Part shown: one piece after another, positions 35,579 through 47,661 of the stretch
Layout of the letters: every line of letters begins with the position of its first letter
Position numbering within the stretch: the first letter of the stretch is position 1
Assembly: GCA_019787685.1 (NCBI GenBank)
Contig: JAHNUO010000007.1
Span: forward strand, 744,001 to 808,000
Direction of reading: 5' to 3'
DNA length: 64,000 nucleotides
Source: Chiua virens
Taxonomy: Eukaryota > Basidiomycota > Agaricomycetes > Boletales > Boletaceae
Made by a program: the position numbers and the translations under genes
Notes under the pieces: generated by a model
The model's input: only the letters and a program-made list of their open reading frames with translations
Databases searched by the model: none
What the model was told of the DNA's origin: nothing

Positions 35579-37501
35579 ATGCAGCCAGTCACGATCTCAC
35601 CGCACCGACGAGCGTCCCTCTCCTTGATTCACTCCAGCAGTCCGACGGGCCGCGAGTCACCGTTGGGCACAGCGATGCCCCAATCAGTGACAGAAACTGA
35701 GAAATGGGTCGAATCATGGGCGTGTATCAATGCTAGAGGTGAATCGTCGTTAGTTTTGTCATCTGGCCCGCTGCTGACCGCTTCACTACCGGCCTAGATC
35801 TTATCGACACCCGTATCGTTGCTGTAGACGCGGATTGCAGCGTGGAAGATGCATGCGATGCAAGTATTGGGTCTCTCTCTCGACTGTCTCGCTGATATCG
35901 CCGTATAGCTGCTCCTCAGGGAAGATATTTCCTGTCTCGCAGTCAAGGCATTGCCTAGCGTGCCAACCAGCTCTTTATATCTCGGCCTTTTTGACGTGCG
36001 GGTGTCCATTGTCCCGATCGTGTTCTTCTCTGATAACGGTCTAGTTCTCTGATGTGAACGCATTCTTGACATTGGCTGCTACCCGGCACACGATTCCTCC
36101 CGATGAACTCAGAGCAAATTCTCGCGCGGACCAAATCATGTCTGCAGCACGGTCTGGTCCCGTCCCTGTCCATCTGGTCAGCAGTGAGTGCCGCTCTTCC
36201 GACCCTTGTTCCGCATTTAATTCGCAATAGATTTGTCAGAGAAGAACTTTCTCGAAGTCATACCCTACGAAGCCACCATAATATCACTCTTGGGCATTTT
36301 CGCCCGCGGAACGCACAGGGGTAAGAAATCCGTCCAATGACCTAAGTCGGTCAACGCTCACAATGGGTATATAGTGCTGATAGCCTCGCCTCCGCCATCC
36401 AACAAATATCTTGGCATGGTGTCCGACATGGGTCTTCTAGATTGGTTCTCTGCCTATGCGAAACGAACTTCTGCGTTCCAAACTTACCTCACAAATTCGC
36501 TTTGCGTACTGACCCTTCCTTCTCTCCACGTGTACTCCTCGGTCATCGTCGCATCCAGCGCAGCGCAGGTCCTCGATGTCATGCGACTCATGAGCGAGCA
36601 AGGCGTGAGCAGTGTCGCCGTTATCGATGAGGAATCAGGGACGCTATTGAGCGCGGTGAGCGTCACGGATGTCGGCAAGGTGTGACGAAGAATCACTTTT
36701 CAAGTATCCTTGATCAGATGCTGATGGGTTACTCCTAGATAGTAGTCCCATCTCAGAGCAATCAGATACTCTCCACGCCCGTATACCAATTCATATCGAA
36801 AATCAAAGTTTGAGTACCACCACTGAGGTCTGGTTTCGACGCTGACACCAACCTAGGCGCCCGATGGGTTGACAGACGGCGTCGACAAGTATCCTGGTGA
36901 GTACGACGTCTTGTTCCTCTGGCGGATCTTCCATATCAATGTCATCCCCGTACAGTATACGTCGTATTCCCTACCAGCACGCTTTCATACACCATCCAAA
37001 AGCTTCTCGCCAGTTCGTCCTCATTATTTGCGTGCGTATATGCACACTCACGTAGACTACCTCCCCGCAGCCAACTCGCACCGGCTCTTCGTCACCAACG
37101 ACTTTTCTCCCTCTTCGTCCCCATCTCTCACCAATATGGAAGCGGGAATCTCTGCGGTATCGTCTCCATCGTTGACAGTATGTCTCTCTCTTTTCGTCCA
37201 GTTCTCAACCCTTGCGATACTTTGCGTTTTTGCATCAGTTCTCTCGCTTTTTGCCCGCATCGCCAACATCCCCGACGTCGATCCTACACAACGAATGCGC
37301 CATAGACGGGCATCCTCTGCGTCTTCTCAGTCCTCCCGTGATCTCTCCGCCAGATCCCGTTCCAGCAGTCGAACGAGCATGCGTCTGAGTGCAAGCCCGC
37401 GCATCGTGGCGACCAAGGCAGATAAACGCAACTCCATCTCAAGTCTAGATGCGTTCCAGTGGTCGGAGCTCGTTTCGCCTCGAAAGGAAGAATATCGATG
37501 A
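35579..37501 (+). CDS. SDS23: Sds23/Moc1-like CBS-domain protein
   Basis: Homologue of fission yeast Sds23, which inhibits PP2A/PP4-type phosphatases and links nutrient and stress state to mitosis. The N-terminus is Ser/Pro-rich, then W..CINARDLIDTRIVAVDADC opens the CBS repeats. Further blocks are LLREDISCLAVKALPSVPTS, YLGLFDV, SDVNAFLTLAATRHTIPPDE, NFLEVIPYEATIISLLGIFA, SSAAQVLDVMRLMSEQGVSS, VAVIDEESGTLLSAVSVTDV, RLFVTNDF and VSIVDILSLFARIANIPDVD, giving four CBS-type units. The C-terminal tail is Ser/Arg-rich (RRASSASSQSSRDLSARSRS) and likely phosphorylated. About eight short introns, no frame break seen. Confidence 0.85.
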
Positions 37502-37935
37502 TGTAATCCGTCCATCCGCGCGCGTTTCAGTAGCTTCTGGAAACGTTTTCCCCATCTTTAATTCTACTATTGTTTAGCAATTATCAATGGGCAACATTTT
37601 GTTTCACGCTAACCCAAGGACCCAATTTTGTATGTACTACTCACTAGCGAGCCGGTCGATGCGCCGACTTGTATTTTGTTACCTCAGAAGTAACGAATGA
37701 GACAACAGTGTGTCGAATAACACAAACCGCTTTAAAAAGAGAATGCGTTCTTTTGAAGAGACGGAGTGCATACACAAGAAAGATCCGAATGACAAGCGTG
37801 AAAGTGCGTACAAGGAAGATGCGTGTAGCTACACGGGCCAAGTGTGAAAGAAAGAAGTCTAAAGTCTCGATCTAGGGCCAGAGATATTAACGGAGGAGGC
37901 GGCACAGTAATATGGAGTGGAGGTAGCTTGTAGGA
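37502..37935. other. intergenic, converging gene ends
   Basis: 3' flanks of SDS23 (plus) and perilipin (minus). AT-rich, with a short perfect dyad (GTTACCTCAGAAGTAAC) at about 37679-37695. No gene. Confidence 0.35.
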
Positions 37936-39064
37936 TTACTGTCCCGAGACCACTTCTCCATTGTTATTTCCGTTCCTGGGATCGTCGTTCTTGGAACCGA
38001 TGGCCTTGGCAAGGTCACTGATTCTCTGAGAGAGTTTCTCAAGCATCGGCTGAACACCCTGCTTGACCTCTTCAGCGACGCGATGGACCTTATCGCCGAC
38101 CGACATTTCAGGTGTGGTGACGATGTTGCGCAGGTCGGTAATCGTTTTGGAGAGGTCAGGATACGTCGACTGGAGGGTGTGAGGAAGCGCAGCAGTAGAT
38201 TGTTGCAGCTTCTGCAACTCTTGGAGCATACTGTCAGAGAGCGTATAGATCCGTGTTTGAGCGTTGGTAATAGACGCTGAGGCGAGCCCCTGAATGGAAT
38301 TGGCAGTCTCGATAGCCTTTTGACTGAGTAGAGACGAAGTGAGTGCACATAGTGAAAACGAAAACGAGTCCTGCTTACACTAGAATGTTTTGCTGCTGAA
38401 GCTGCTTGAGGTGCTCCGAGGAGTAGACGTAGAGATTGTCTCCAAGGTGTTTCGAGATGGCGTACGCGCGCTGGTACTGGTACTGGCATTCTCCCGATGT
38501 GGAAGTAGGAGAACTTGTTCCTGATTCACTCCCGACTCTATTGACAGCGCTCTCGAAGTAATCGACAATAGGGGCAAATTTCTATGGGCGTCTGTCAGTT
38601 ATCTTTTGGGTACCTGAAAATCACGTGAAAGGTACCTTATCTATACCCTCTGCAACGCCGACTGCGGGGGATTTGACATTCTTGTCGAACTGCTCGTTTG
38701 CAGAGTGCACGACGCTGTCGCGCCTTTCTCGCACGTATGAGGCTACCTCTTCTGGCTTGATCTTGAAGGGGAAGGGGTACTTTTGCTCAATGACATCGAG
38801 TCCCTTGTTCGCGTAGCCGTCGGCGGAGACAATCAGGGGTGCGAGACGGATTTGCAACGGCTGAGACATATTGTATGCGGTCTGTGTGATGAACTGAGCG
38901 GCATGATAGGGGGGGCGGGTAAGCATGTATGACGAGAGGGTTGAATGCAACTGGTCCAGAGAGGACGCGATAATGGGGATGGAGGCGACGCGAGTCAACA
39001 CGGTTATTTCGGGGACTTCTGGGTGGGGCTGAGCCTCGGGCTGGGACATAGTAGCAGCCGCCAT
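37936..39064 (-). CDS. lipid-droplet perilipin-like protein
   Basis: Coats lipid droplets and controls access of lipases, by analogy with the PAT family. The start at 39064 (or MSQPE 15 nt on) leads to VPEITVLTRVASIPIIASSL, QLHSTLSSYMLTRPPYHAA, then the conserved IRLAPLIVSADGYANKGLDV and EQKYPFPFKIKPEEVASYV. After an intron FAPIVDYFESAVNRVGSESG and AYAISKHLGDNLYVYSSEHL follow. The long amphipathic C-terminal half (QELQKLQQSTAALPHTLQST, EEVKQGVQPMLEKLSQRISD) is predicted coiled coil. Three exons join in phase. Matches the agaricomycete perilipin pattern. Confidence 0.82.
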
Positions 39065-40445
39065 GAAGGAACGGGTACGAAAGGAGAGGATGGAAGGTGA
39101 AAATGAAAATGTGACGCGAGTCGAGATCAAGACAGGGTTCATATACTTTTGCGGTCGACATGTGATTATCTCGTGCAGCGCGTCCGTCACACGCCATGTC
39201 ACAGTCCAAATGCATTCCAATTCAAAAGCTGATAAATACTACCCCAGCTAAGCTGGGGCGCCCATTTACGCCGGGGACTCGATAACTTGAAACTAGTGTG
39301 TCCAGATATGTAATGTGATATATGATATACACTAACGATTGATATTTTCATGGAATTCGGTGATGGAAATATCACACTGTAATATTATATAATGTGATCT
39401 GATCGGCATCGGTGAGCGACTGAAGAAATCCGTAGGACCAGTTTGAGCGATGCGGCACCGGAAATATAAAAGTTGTTCGCAAGGGCGCGTACTAGTAAGT
39501 ATATATAGTTTCGATGTCTCTTGTAATTTAATTTCCTGACAGTGGCTTGGAAAATCTGTCGTTCAGTTGGCTTTCAGATTGTATCACATGAGATTTCAGA
39601 TCCGAGTCATCAGTCGAGGGGAGCCGCTTGTCGACCGTGACCAAGCCGGCGTGTGATTACAGCGGATACTATTACTCAGGTTGGTCGATGGCAGGAACTT
39701 GAAGGTGGATAACCCAGTAGGCTCATGAATCAGGAGATTGTTTTCATGTCCTTAGTTAGCGTTGAATCTACATCGTCACGCAACTTGAATACACATGCCA
39801 GTGGAATAAGTTATGGTGTATCATGACGTCATTTATTCTGACATATCCGAAGCCTATAACCACCTTAGCTTTCCCCAGCGGATGAGCGAATCGCATACAT
39901 CAAATCATTCCTCGCCATACTATATGTATATGCTCCGGCCTGGTCGACGTGAATAAGTGCTGGTAATGCCCTCGTGATGACGATGCATGCCAGGAATATT
40001 CATACTAGGTGTTGATCTCAATCGAGACAAGTTCGTAAACTGTAGAACTCTTCAGGGAGACAAGGCCAAGCGTATGCACGCAGTTGGGAGAGCTGGGCGT
40101 TTGAGCGACACCATGCTCTAGACCCTTGTAGAGTGATCAAGTACCGACAGGTCGAATCAAGGATTGGCCTCTACGAATTCCGAGGTCAATCGCCGACTTG
40201 CAAAGAAACATAGAAGACGAAGCCCCACATTCATTCAAATCATCATTGAGTGGATCATTGAGTATCTCTTGAATCGCGTGAATGGGTAAATCTTAGCTTT
40301 CAAGAGCTTTGCAATTAGGGTAGATGAAGCTGAGAGCTGTAGGAGCGCTGGCGGCAAGAGACGAGCGGACGATGTGAATTTCATCGTTTCCATTTCAACT
40401 CTTAATAAATGCTCGTACAACTACTCAACATCCCTGATTCTTCAA
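39065..40445. other. long intergenic stretch, AT-rich
   Basis: About 1.4 kb. The left part is the perilipin promoter side. Around 39300-39410 two copies of an AATGTGAT-containing AT-rich segment flank a TGATATTTTCATGG core. No coding signal. The right end is the 3' side of the hydrolase gene. Confidence 0.35.
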
Positions 40446-41320
40446 CTAGTTTTGTTCTAACGCCGCCTCCACGACGGCTCGCGGCATGTCGCGTTGAATG
40501 TTATGAGACGCACCCCAAACTGTCTTCGCAGTCACATGCGAATACGGCTTTAGTTGTTCCACCGTCACGCATCGATCAGCTATGGATGGGTCTGCAGCAA
40601 GTACGGTCAATTTGACATTGTCTGGGGCTGTCCGCAGCAGGTGGGAGAAAGACCAAGGCCAGTTTTGCTGACCGTGCCTCGTAAGCACGAATGTCGGCCT
40701 TATCAACGAGGATATAGAGACCTACCTCCAGGATGGCCGTGGCGGCGGTGAAATCACACAAGTAATCGCTCCCCGAACAAACAACTGTTTCCTCTCGTGA
40801 CCAGGAGGGGTTTTCCTGCTGATACCGTTCGGGTGACCCAGGATTCCTGAGCCTCTCTACAACATTCTTGGTAACCATAGCATGAAATTCAGGAGCCACT
40901 TCGAGAGGTGGATCAACAAGGACGACATGGACTGGTCGCGTGGACTTGAGATGAGGTAACAAGGCAATGACGACGATAGCCCCGAGAGACTGTCCGATAA
41001 CGATATCGTATGGGTGATCGCCACCTTTAGCAGGCGTCAAGAATGGCAGGAGGTTGTTTGCCAATGTGGCTACGGTATAATCCGATCCCCGCCCCGCATG
41101 TCCATGCCCGAGCAAATCGGGTGCGGTCACAAACCAGCCTGTATTGGTCTATTCTGAGTAGCGCTCTGCAAGTAGGTGCGTTTAAGTGGAACTTGCCTTG
41201 AGACGCAAATTCGGGCGCAACTTGATGCCAAGTTCTAGATGAGGCCGCGAGACCATGGATCAAGAGGACACGCTTGGTGGCATTTGGGTCACCCCAGGTT
41301 GAAGCGAACAGTGCAGCCAT
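40446..41320 (-). CDS. alpha/beta hydrolase
   Basis: Start at 41320. Oxyanion segment RVLLIHGLAASSRTWHQVAP, then GWFVTAPDLLGHGHAGRGSD, nucleophile elbow IVIGQSLGA (GxSxG with the catalytic Ser), HVVLVDPPLEVAPEF, and a C-terminal LTVLAADPSIADRCVT with GASHNIQRDMP providing the likely acid and catalytic His. Three exons. The first intron begins GCAAGT rather than GT (donor at about 41205) and ends TACAG, so it is a GC-AG intron; the second is GT-AG. The substrate cannot be told. About 245 residues, normal for a single-domain hydrolase. Confidence 0.8.
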
Positions 41321-42224
41321 GATGACAGCGTGGAGGTAACCGAATTACCGAGAGCGGTGTCTGCGAACTCGATTGAGAACTTTATATCATGATTATCAAC
41401 GTCATGTGATCGATAACAGCATCCGGTCGCGAGCCGGAAGGCAAGCCGAGCGGACAGGATCTCCTTTCGGAGATCGGCGGATCGCGGACCCATGCGTTCA
41501 CCAGTTCATCGCGACGAGAGTAAGGCTGGGCTATATCTCTGAAGTACTAGTTTCGCCTGGCAAGGTAGTACATAACTCAACAAACTTGACGCTTTCGTTG
41601 ACACCAAATACTGAGATCTAAAGACAGTACGAACCAGTCAACCAAGAGTGAGCTAGGGGCCGGGGCCACAGGAAACTTCAGCAATGAGTTTGGAGTTTTT
41701 GAAACTGGAAATCATCTGCTTACGATTGCGTTTAGTCGAACCGTTTGATATCCCACGTATTGGCCGTCACAGCTGGGCAATCCAAAGCGTTTGGAATTGT
41801 GCACAGTGGGTGTAAGCAGTTCGGTTGTTCATGTTACCAAAGGCAACAGATGTCAGGCGTGACATATGGAGATGTATTACATGTCAGCTGAAAGGACCTC
41901 CGTCAAAGCTCTGCCTTACTCCCTTTAGTCGTTTGTTGGGCTCAAAAAAGAGAACATAGGAACCATAAAATAACACTTGTTGCCATCATGGATGTTTGTG
42001 TTGATGAAGGCAGTGTTACTAATTTGACTACGTACCAGAGTTTGCTCGAGCTATGATGCATGATTACTGGTAAAACTGTTATTTTGCGACAAACCTCAAA
42101 GCCTTAGTCACAGTACAGCACAGACGATATCTTTCACTTCTTTTTCCCTGTGAAGTCGATCCCGAGTCGTGTTTAATCGTTTGATACAAGAGGAAGATTA
42201 CCCGGAACGCCATCTTTGCACGAT
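41321..42224. other. intergenic, no gene seen
   Basis: About 0.9 kb, promoter side of the hydrolase and 3' side of the membrane protein. Short open frames only. Confidence 0.35.
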
Positions 42225-42893
42225 TTACATGGTCATGGATCGGGTCTTCATCGGCACGCGGACGGTATCCGATTTCCGTTGTCGCGGCGTATCGACCAGG
42301 TACCATAGTTTGATTAAAATGATCAAACCTTTGACGCGCGTGAGTAACGAACAAGGACCGGTAAGGACGGACCTACCTCGTCCATAGGTCCTCCGCACAT
42401 TCTCGTAGACACCGAGATTGGCCGTATCCGAAGCACTAGGGGTGATAATGCTATGGAACAGCCCCTCTTGGAAGAACATGATTGCCACACAGAATATGGT
42501 GACGAGGTATGCCTTGACAGTATACGTTTGGACTTTGTCACAGGGGAAGGTAGGAGACAAGTGACTGAGCATGCAAGATCGGTTTAATACGATGTAAGAC
42601 CCACCGAAGAAAGCATGATAGAACGTGACTGCCCAATGAAATACCCAGACGCAGCACTGCGTGAGACATCCTAGCGGGTGATACAGCGGGGAAGACCGCT
42701 CAGACAAACGGATATACCACCTCGCGGAGAGATACGCCAAATAAAACGGAGCGAGGAAAAGAAAGAACCGGTAGATAGGGTGGTCTGCAAAAAGCGACGG
42801 ATAAAACGAGAGAAGGGAAAGGAACACGGGAAAATATGTCAAGGACACGAGAAGGGTGGTCGACGTCGGACTGGGTCGCGTTCGCGAGTTCAT
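42225..42893 (-). CDS. small multi-pass membrane protein, unknown
   Basis: Open frame of 222 codons with four or so hydrophobic stretches (LLVSLTYFPVFLSLLSFYPS, YRFFLFLAPFYLAYLSARWY, FHWAVTFYHAFFGGSYIVLN, AYLVTIFCVAIMFFQEGLFH). The C-terminal part (VYENVRRTYGR onwards) may be spliced; a GT donor follows YGR and the last residues are basic. No recognised family. The start is 152 nt from the divergent PPR-like gene, so the two probably share a promoter. Confidence 0.55.
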   Translation of the reverse strand: MNSRTRPSPTSTTLLVSLTYFPVFLSLLSFYPSLFADHPIYRFFLFLAPFYLAYLSARWYIRLSERSSPLYHPLGCLTQCCVWVFHWAVTFYHAFFGGSYIVLNRSCMLSHLSPTFPCDKVQTYTVKAYLVTIFCVAIMFFQEGLFHSIITPSASDTANLGVYENVRRTYGRGRSVLTGPCSLLTRVKGLIILIKLWYLVDTPRQRKSDTVRVPMKTRSMTM

Positions 42894-43045
42894 TTTACCC
42901 TGCAGTGTTTAGGGGTAAATCAAGGTAGCGTCATACACCGAAGTGAGCACCGCCACCACTCAGTTTGCTTCCTCTCCTTTGCTAGGCAAGTGATACTCAC
43001 TGATGGTCGTTCTGTATTAAGCATTCATATTTAGCTCCCTTTTTC

Positions 43046-44974
43046 ATGGCAACATGGCTGGTGGGACACACGCCCTGGATTTTACCAGCTCGTGCTAGAC
43101 TTTTCAACCGTCTCGACGTCCTTCCATGGCTCCAAGTGCGCAGTCACCTCAATCTCGCTCTCCAGGCACCCTCTCCAGCCTCGCTCGAGATCGAAACGAT
43201 GCCGTACCCAACAGCACACCCTGACGCCTCCGTGTTTGAATCCATGTCGGAGGAATACGCCGCCGTGTCCACGTCTGCCGCACACCCGTTCACCCCACTC
43301 AGCTCCTCCGAGACACTCGCCGCCCTGGTCTCCAAGGGCGACTTCCAGGCTGCCGAGTCCCTCCGCAAGGAAATGATATCCCACCATATACCCATCCCGC
43401 GCGACACCCTCTATCTCCGTGCAGCCCTCCACGCGGTCACCGCACGTCGACCCAAAGGGTCTGCCAAGGCCCGCATGGACGCATTTGAAGCCTGGCTGTC
43501 GCTCGCCCCCGATCACCACGAGAAATGGCAGTCGTTTCACGACATTCGGCGGAGACTGTTCTGGTCCATGGATCATCTCAATCTCACACTGGTATACCGT
43601 TTCGGTCTTGTGCTTGCCTCCAAGGGGTATTGCTCTGGAGGCGCAGCCAAGCAGGTCGTATCAACTCTCGCTCGTTATGCACCATTGTCTGTCGTGGAGA
43701 GGTATTTGCGAGAGGTTGAAGATGCATCCCGAGATTACTATCTGAAGAAGGACATTGTGCTACGGTCGGATGCGCTGGCCGACGCATATAGCCTGTGCAT
43801 CAGAACAGTCGCACTGCGAGGAAACGGCGATGCAGCCCTCGCCCTCATCTCATTGGCACACTCACGCGGGACTCGTCTCCCCGATTTTACGCTTAGCATC
43901 GTCGCCAAACTGACTTCCAATCAACAAACAATAAAAGACCAGATCCGAACTATGTACCCGTCCTGGACGATGCAGGACACCACTCATCCTGCCAAAGTTG
44001 AATTCGAGACGATTTCCGCAGTACAATCTACGAATGACATCGCGGCACTAGCGGCACGTCTCCGTTCCCTACGTATGTCTCTAAGATCCCCTTCCCCGCC
44101 ATCCCCGCATGCCCTCAACAGTTTCCTTGCCTCATACAAGGTTCTTGGCCGCACCCACGCGCTCGCCCTCCTCCGCTCTCTCGCATACCGTCATTCACCC
44201 AAATCCGCGTCCACTTGGGCTTTTGCCGAGATGCTCCACCACCGTTCCCGACACACACCTATGCACGTCCTCTTAGTTTTCTCACAGCACTTCCACCCCA
44301 TCGGCGTCCCGCGGAAAACGCTCTTGTCGCTCATCAGGGGCCCGCAGGGGAAACTCGCCCGGAAAGAACATGCCCATCAGCCTTGCCCGTTAACTCAGAA
44401 GTTGTGGCCATCCGCATATCACACGGCGCTCGTCTGGGAAGCAATCGTCTGGCTATCTCCCAAAGCCGAGAAGGAAAGACTGTATGCACTCCTCCTCTCG
44501 CTCGTCCGACAGAGCCAACGCGTTCCCACCCGCGAATCCGGCCAGGCGGATCTCCCGCGGGTGCAATTATCCCCAACCACGTACGACATGGCGCATTTCT
44601 CGCCCTTCATTCTGTCCTGGGCGCGACGCGATCCGGCCAGGGCAGCACGCGTGCTCCAGGACATGCTCCACCTAGGGATCGCGCCGTCAACGATCCAGTG
44701 GAGCATCCTCGCGCGGGGGTACGCGCAGCACGACGACCCGCGAGTGGCGCTCCGGATCTTGGACCGTCTCGAAGACGCGGGGGCGTCGGACTTGCTCATG
44801 GGTGTCCATACCAACGTCCTGCGTGGGTGTGTGCTCGCGGGCGACGTACAGCATGCACGTGAGGTGGTGCGGCGGCTGGTAGAGCGGCTGGGGTACAAGG
44901 CTGGAGATCGGCCTGCGACGGACGCCAACATCGCACTCTTGCAGGTGCTTGAGGATAGGCTCGAGGCACCGTAG
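43046..44974 (+). CDS. PPR-like protein, probably mitochondrial, intronless
   Basis: Single 642-codon frame, with no introns in a region where neighbours have many. Helical repeats fit pentatricopeptide organisation: ETLAALVSKGDFQAAESLRK, DAFEAWLSLAPDHHEKWQ, then C-terminal PARAARVLQDMLHLGIAPST, ARGYAQHDDPRVALRILDRL and LRGCVLAGDVQHAREVVRRL. The N-terminus (WLVGHTPWILPARARLFNRL) is basic and hydrophobic, in keeping with an import signal. Role inferred to be organellar RNA processing or translation. Only the C-terminal repeats are clear, so the family call is moderate. Confidence 0.72.
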   Translation: MATWLVGHTPWILPARARLFNRLDVLPWLQVRSHLNLALQAPSPASLEIETMPYPTAHPDASVFESMSEEYAAVSTSAAHPFTPLSSSETLAALVSKGDFQAAESLRKEMISHHIPIPRDTLYLRAALHAVTARRPKGSAKARMDAFEAWLSLAPDHHEKWQSFHDIRRRLFWSMDHLNLTLVYRFGLVLASKGYCSGGAAKQVVSTLARYAPLSVVERYLREVEDASRDYYLKKDIVLRSDALADAYSLCIRTVALRGNGDAALALISLAHSRGTRLPDFTLSIVAKLTSNQQTIKDQIRTMYPSWTMQDTTHPAKVEFETISAVQSTNDIAALAARLRSLRMSLRSPSPPSPHALNSFLASYKVLGRTHALALLRSLAYRHSPKSASTWAFAEMLHHRSRHTPMHVLLVFSQHFHPIGVPRKTLLSLIRGPQGKLARKEHAHQPCPLTQKLWPSAYHTALVWEAIVWLSPKAEKERLYALLLSLVRQSQRVPTRESGQADLPRVQLSPTTYDMAHFSPFILSWARRDPARAARVLQDMLHLGIAPSTIQWSILARGYAQHDDPRVALRILDRLEDAGASDLLMGVHTNVLRGCVLAGDVQHAREVVRRLVERLGYKAGDRPATDANIALLQVLEDRLEAP

Positions 44975-45591
44975 TGCGCCGCGTCCTGCGCGTGTGTCGA
45001 GATCGCAGTCCCGGCGGCCGGTCAGTTTCGCGTCGCTTCATCGGATCGGGCCGCCTCCTATCGTCCTCGCTACAGGTGGCGTAATGGCGCGCTTTCGGGT
45101 CTCAACTCGTTATCTGAAACGCCTCGTGCGTGGAGTCCTGTGAGGAATACACGTTTCCTTGGTACTCACGCAGATACGCCGTACTAATTATAGAGGTGGT
45201 AAAGAACGCAAGTGCTGCGCAGTGTGGAGCCGGGTACATACGATAAACAGTAACAATATCCAAACGGGAAGGGCGCGGTCGTGAAACATAATGTTATAAA
45301 GGCGTCCATTCCCGTCAATCTGTCCGATAAAAGTGCAGTGCACAATGCGAGAAGAGCTATGGAAAAATAGGAAAAATGAACTCTACCAATATTGGTGACG
45401 TGGCGTGAATGATCCAGTTATACGCCGAGGTAAATAGCCGGAGGCTCGGGAATAGTTGGAAAAAAAATAGGGTGGCATAACGGTACCATCGTATGGGGAA
45501 GGATATACTTGGTATAGTCGGAGGTAACAACGAAAGTGCGTAAAGAAGACTTTGTACACAAATGAAAGAGGGTTCCAACGCCTTCAGCCGT
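44975..45591. other. intergenic, converging gene ends
   Basis: GC-rich just after the PPR-like gene, then AT-rich towards the membrane glycoprotein gene on the minus strand. No gene. Confidence 0.35.
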
Positions 45592-47214
45592 CTACTTTCG
45601 AATATTGGTGTATGCGGGTGGAAGCTCGATGGTCTCTGGCTCTGCGCCTTCTTGTGCACTGCTTGGACCAGCATCTTCATGCTGGATGAAGTTGACCGCC
45701 CTCAACTGCCTCGGCATGGGCGACTTGCGTGAGCCAGTCAAGCCAGTCGAGGACGCGGAAGGCAAGACACCCATGTCAAGTTCAGGTGTCGGAGGCCGAG
45801 GGTCCGAGAACGATGTCACTCCAGACATGCGTTGGGCCGACGTTCCGTAGCGTGAACTGCTGTGAATGGAGTCGGATAGCAGCGCGGACCCTACATAAGA
45901 TTGGCGATTGCTGTCGCCTTGACCGGAGACGGAGGATATCGTGGGTGCGGTGACGAGGTATGGCTCGAGTTGCAGATACGGTGGATAATTGGAGGGGGGG
46001 TCGTTGTCGTCAGGGTCATCATGTAGGAGATTGACCGGGCTCTCCTTCTGAGATCGCGGTGCGGTCTTCCTCCGGATCAGGTAAAATGCTGCGAGCCCAA
46101 GGATGACGATCGCCGCAAGTCCACCGATAATACCACCTGATGTGGAAGTTGAGCGCAAAGATCGAGAAAGAAGATGACGTACGTACCAATTATGGCGCCT
46201 GTATTGTTTGAACTGGAGGGATCATTGGGGGTAAATGAAAGATTCCGTGGATCAATGCTACTTGGATACTGACCTGCCGCTGCTTCCACTCATTCCGCCG
46301 CTACTGTTGGTAGGATAAGATCCACCGGCCGGCGGGCCCGCAGTAGATGATGGGGAGGTGTTTGTGAGACATGTGTTGTTCAGGTTGAGACCGGCAGAAA
46401 CAGTGTAAAGCGCACTGCCTCCTGTTCCAAAGCCACGGCTATCTCCCGCAAGGACCATGAGGGTGCTACCGGCGCGAACGGAGGGTGTCCATGAAATGCC
46501 AGTCCCCAAGTCGGTCTGGTTGGTGATGGTACCCAATGGTATTGAAAACGAATCCCCACCGGGAATAACGCCTTGAAAGTTGACGGTGCTAGAGTAGGGT
46601 TCATTCAGTGTGTGCAATGGCATCAGAGATGAAATATTACCCTTCTGTTTGAGATGTGTTCCACCACAGTCTGCTTGCGCTACACTGGACGACTTGATTT
46701 GCTGGATAGATGTTGAAAGGAAAATCGGGAGATACGGTCTTGGAAACGTTGAAGCAGCTGCTGTCACTACTGGATATTACAGTCGCAGCTACGCTAGTCC
46801 CACCGGTACCGAACCCTGAGTTATCGCTAACCTGGGAAAGAAGAACGTGAGCATACGTACGAAGAGATTGACTTGAACGTGGCCGGTAATAAGGGGTGCA
46901 GGATGGATGATGGTACTCACGACTGCGACAAACTGAGAGTTGGTAGGGTAATTGAGCTGGAAGCTGAGAGAGGTGGAATCTCCGGGGAACTGTTCCGATA
47001 CGATCGTGCGGACCTCGACGTTGTTTGGAAGAGGGGTCGGACCATAAGGGATGAGGAGGACGCTGTAAGGGGGCTGCCCTGAGCCGGAGATTTCAAGGGA
47101 AAGGTTGGCGCATTGTTGAGGTTGGGTTGTGAAAGTGAACGAGTAGGCCGAGACGAGAGAAGCAGAAAGAATGAGAGAAATGGTAGATTGGGAAGAGAAA
47201 GGCGAACGGGGCAT
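45592..47214 (-). CDS. single-pass membrane glycoprotein, unknown
   Basis: Start at 47214 with a signal peptide (STISLILSASLVSAYSFTF). The ectodomain has TTQPQQCANLSLEISGSGQP, PYSVLLIPYGPTPLPNNVEV, many N-x-S/T sites and a Ser/Gly linker. One transmembrane helix follows (GGIIGGLAAIVILGLAAFYL), then a basic stop-transfer (IRRKTAPRSQ) and a Ser/Pro-rich cytoplasmic tail ending PPAYTNIRK, where PPAY is a candidate WW-domain ligand. About five exons. The layout is common among fungal wall-sensor-like proteins, but I cannot assign a function. Confidence 0.68.
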
Positions 47215-47661
47215 GTTCCAAAGAGTAATACACTGGACCAGCTCAATGTAACATTCGTGTAGGGAGGAGAACAAGTGACCGCCGGAAAAAAACACTCGAG
47301 ACCCACTCGATCTGTCAGAGGACCGCAGCCGAACATGTTCCAGCAAAAAATAGATCAACGTCGTTTACACGCTCGATATTCGTTACAAACGTCGATAAAG
47401 CCACCAACTTCCAAGATTCACCAGGATCTACTCGAATACCGTCACCCACTTGCTCAAAGTACTCGGTCGCGTGCATTCCCACGCCATCATCGTCATTCCC
47501 CACCAAGTGGTATACCAAAATTGGACTTGGTATTCAATGTCTCGACGATTAGCCAAACTGTCTCTTTGTTCACCCTTGTCTCCCGCCCGCGCATACACTC
47601 ACTCGTCCTTGCGGGAACATCACTATAGCTCGCACAGACTATTTTAACATCTCTCCTTTCG
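47215..47661. promoter_or_regulatory. divergent promoter between glycoprotein and kinase genes
   Basis: 447 nt separate two divergent start codons (minus at 47214, plus at 47662). No coding signal. CT-rich just before the kinase start. Confidence 0.45.

Noticed and set aside
37669..37875. Basic 68-codon plus-strand ORF
   Set aside because: Lys/Arg-rich by chance in a 3' flank; no homology or structure suggested.
44215..44862. Long second-frame ORF overlapping the PPR-like gene
   Set aside because: A shadow of GC-rich coding sequence; no domain, and the main frame is clearly the coding one.
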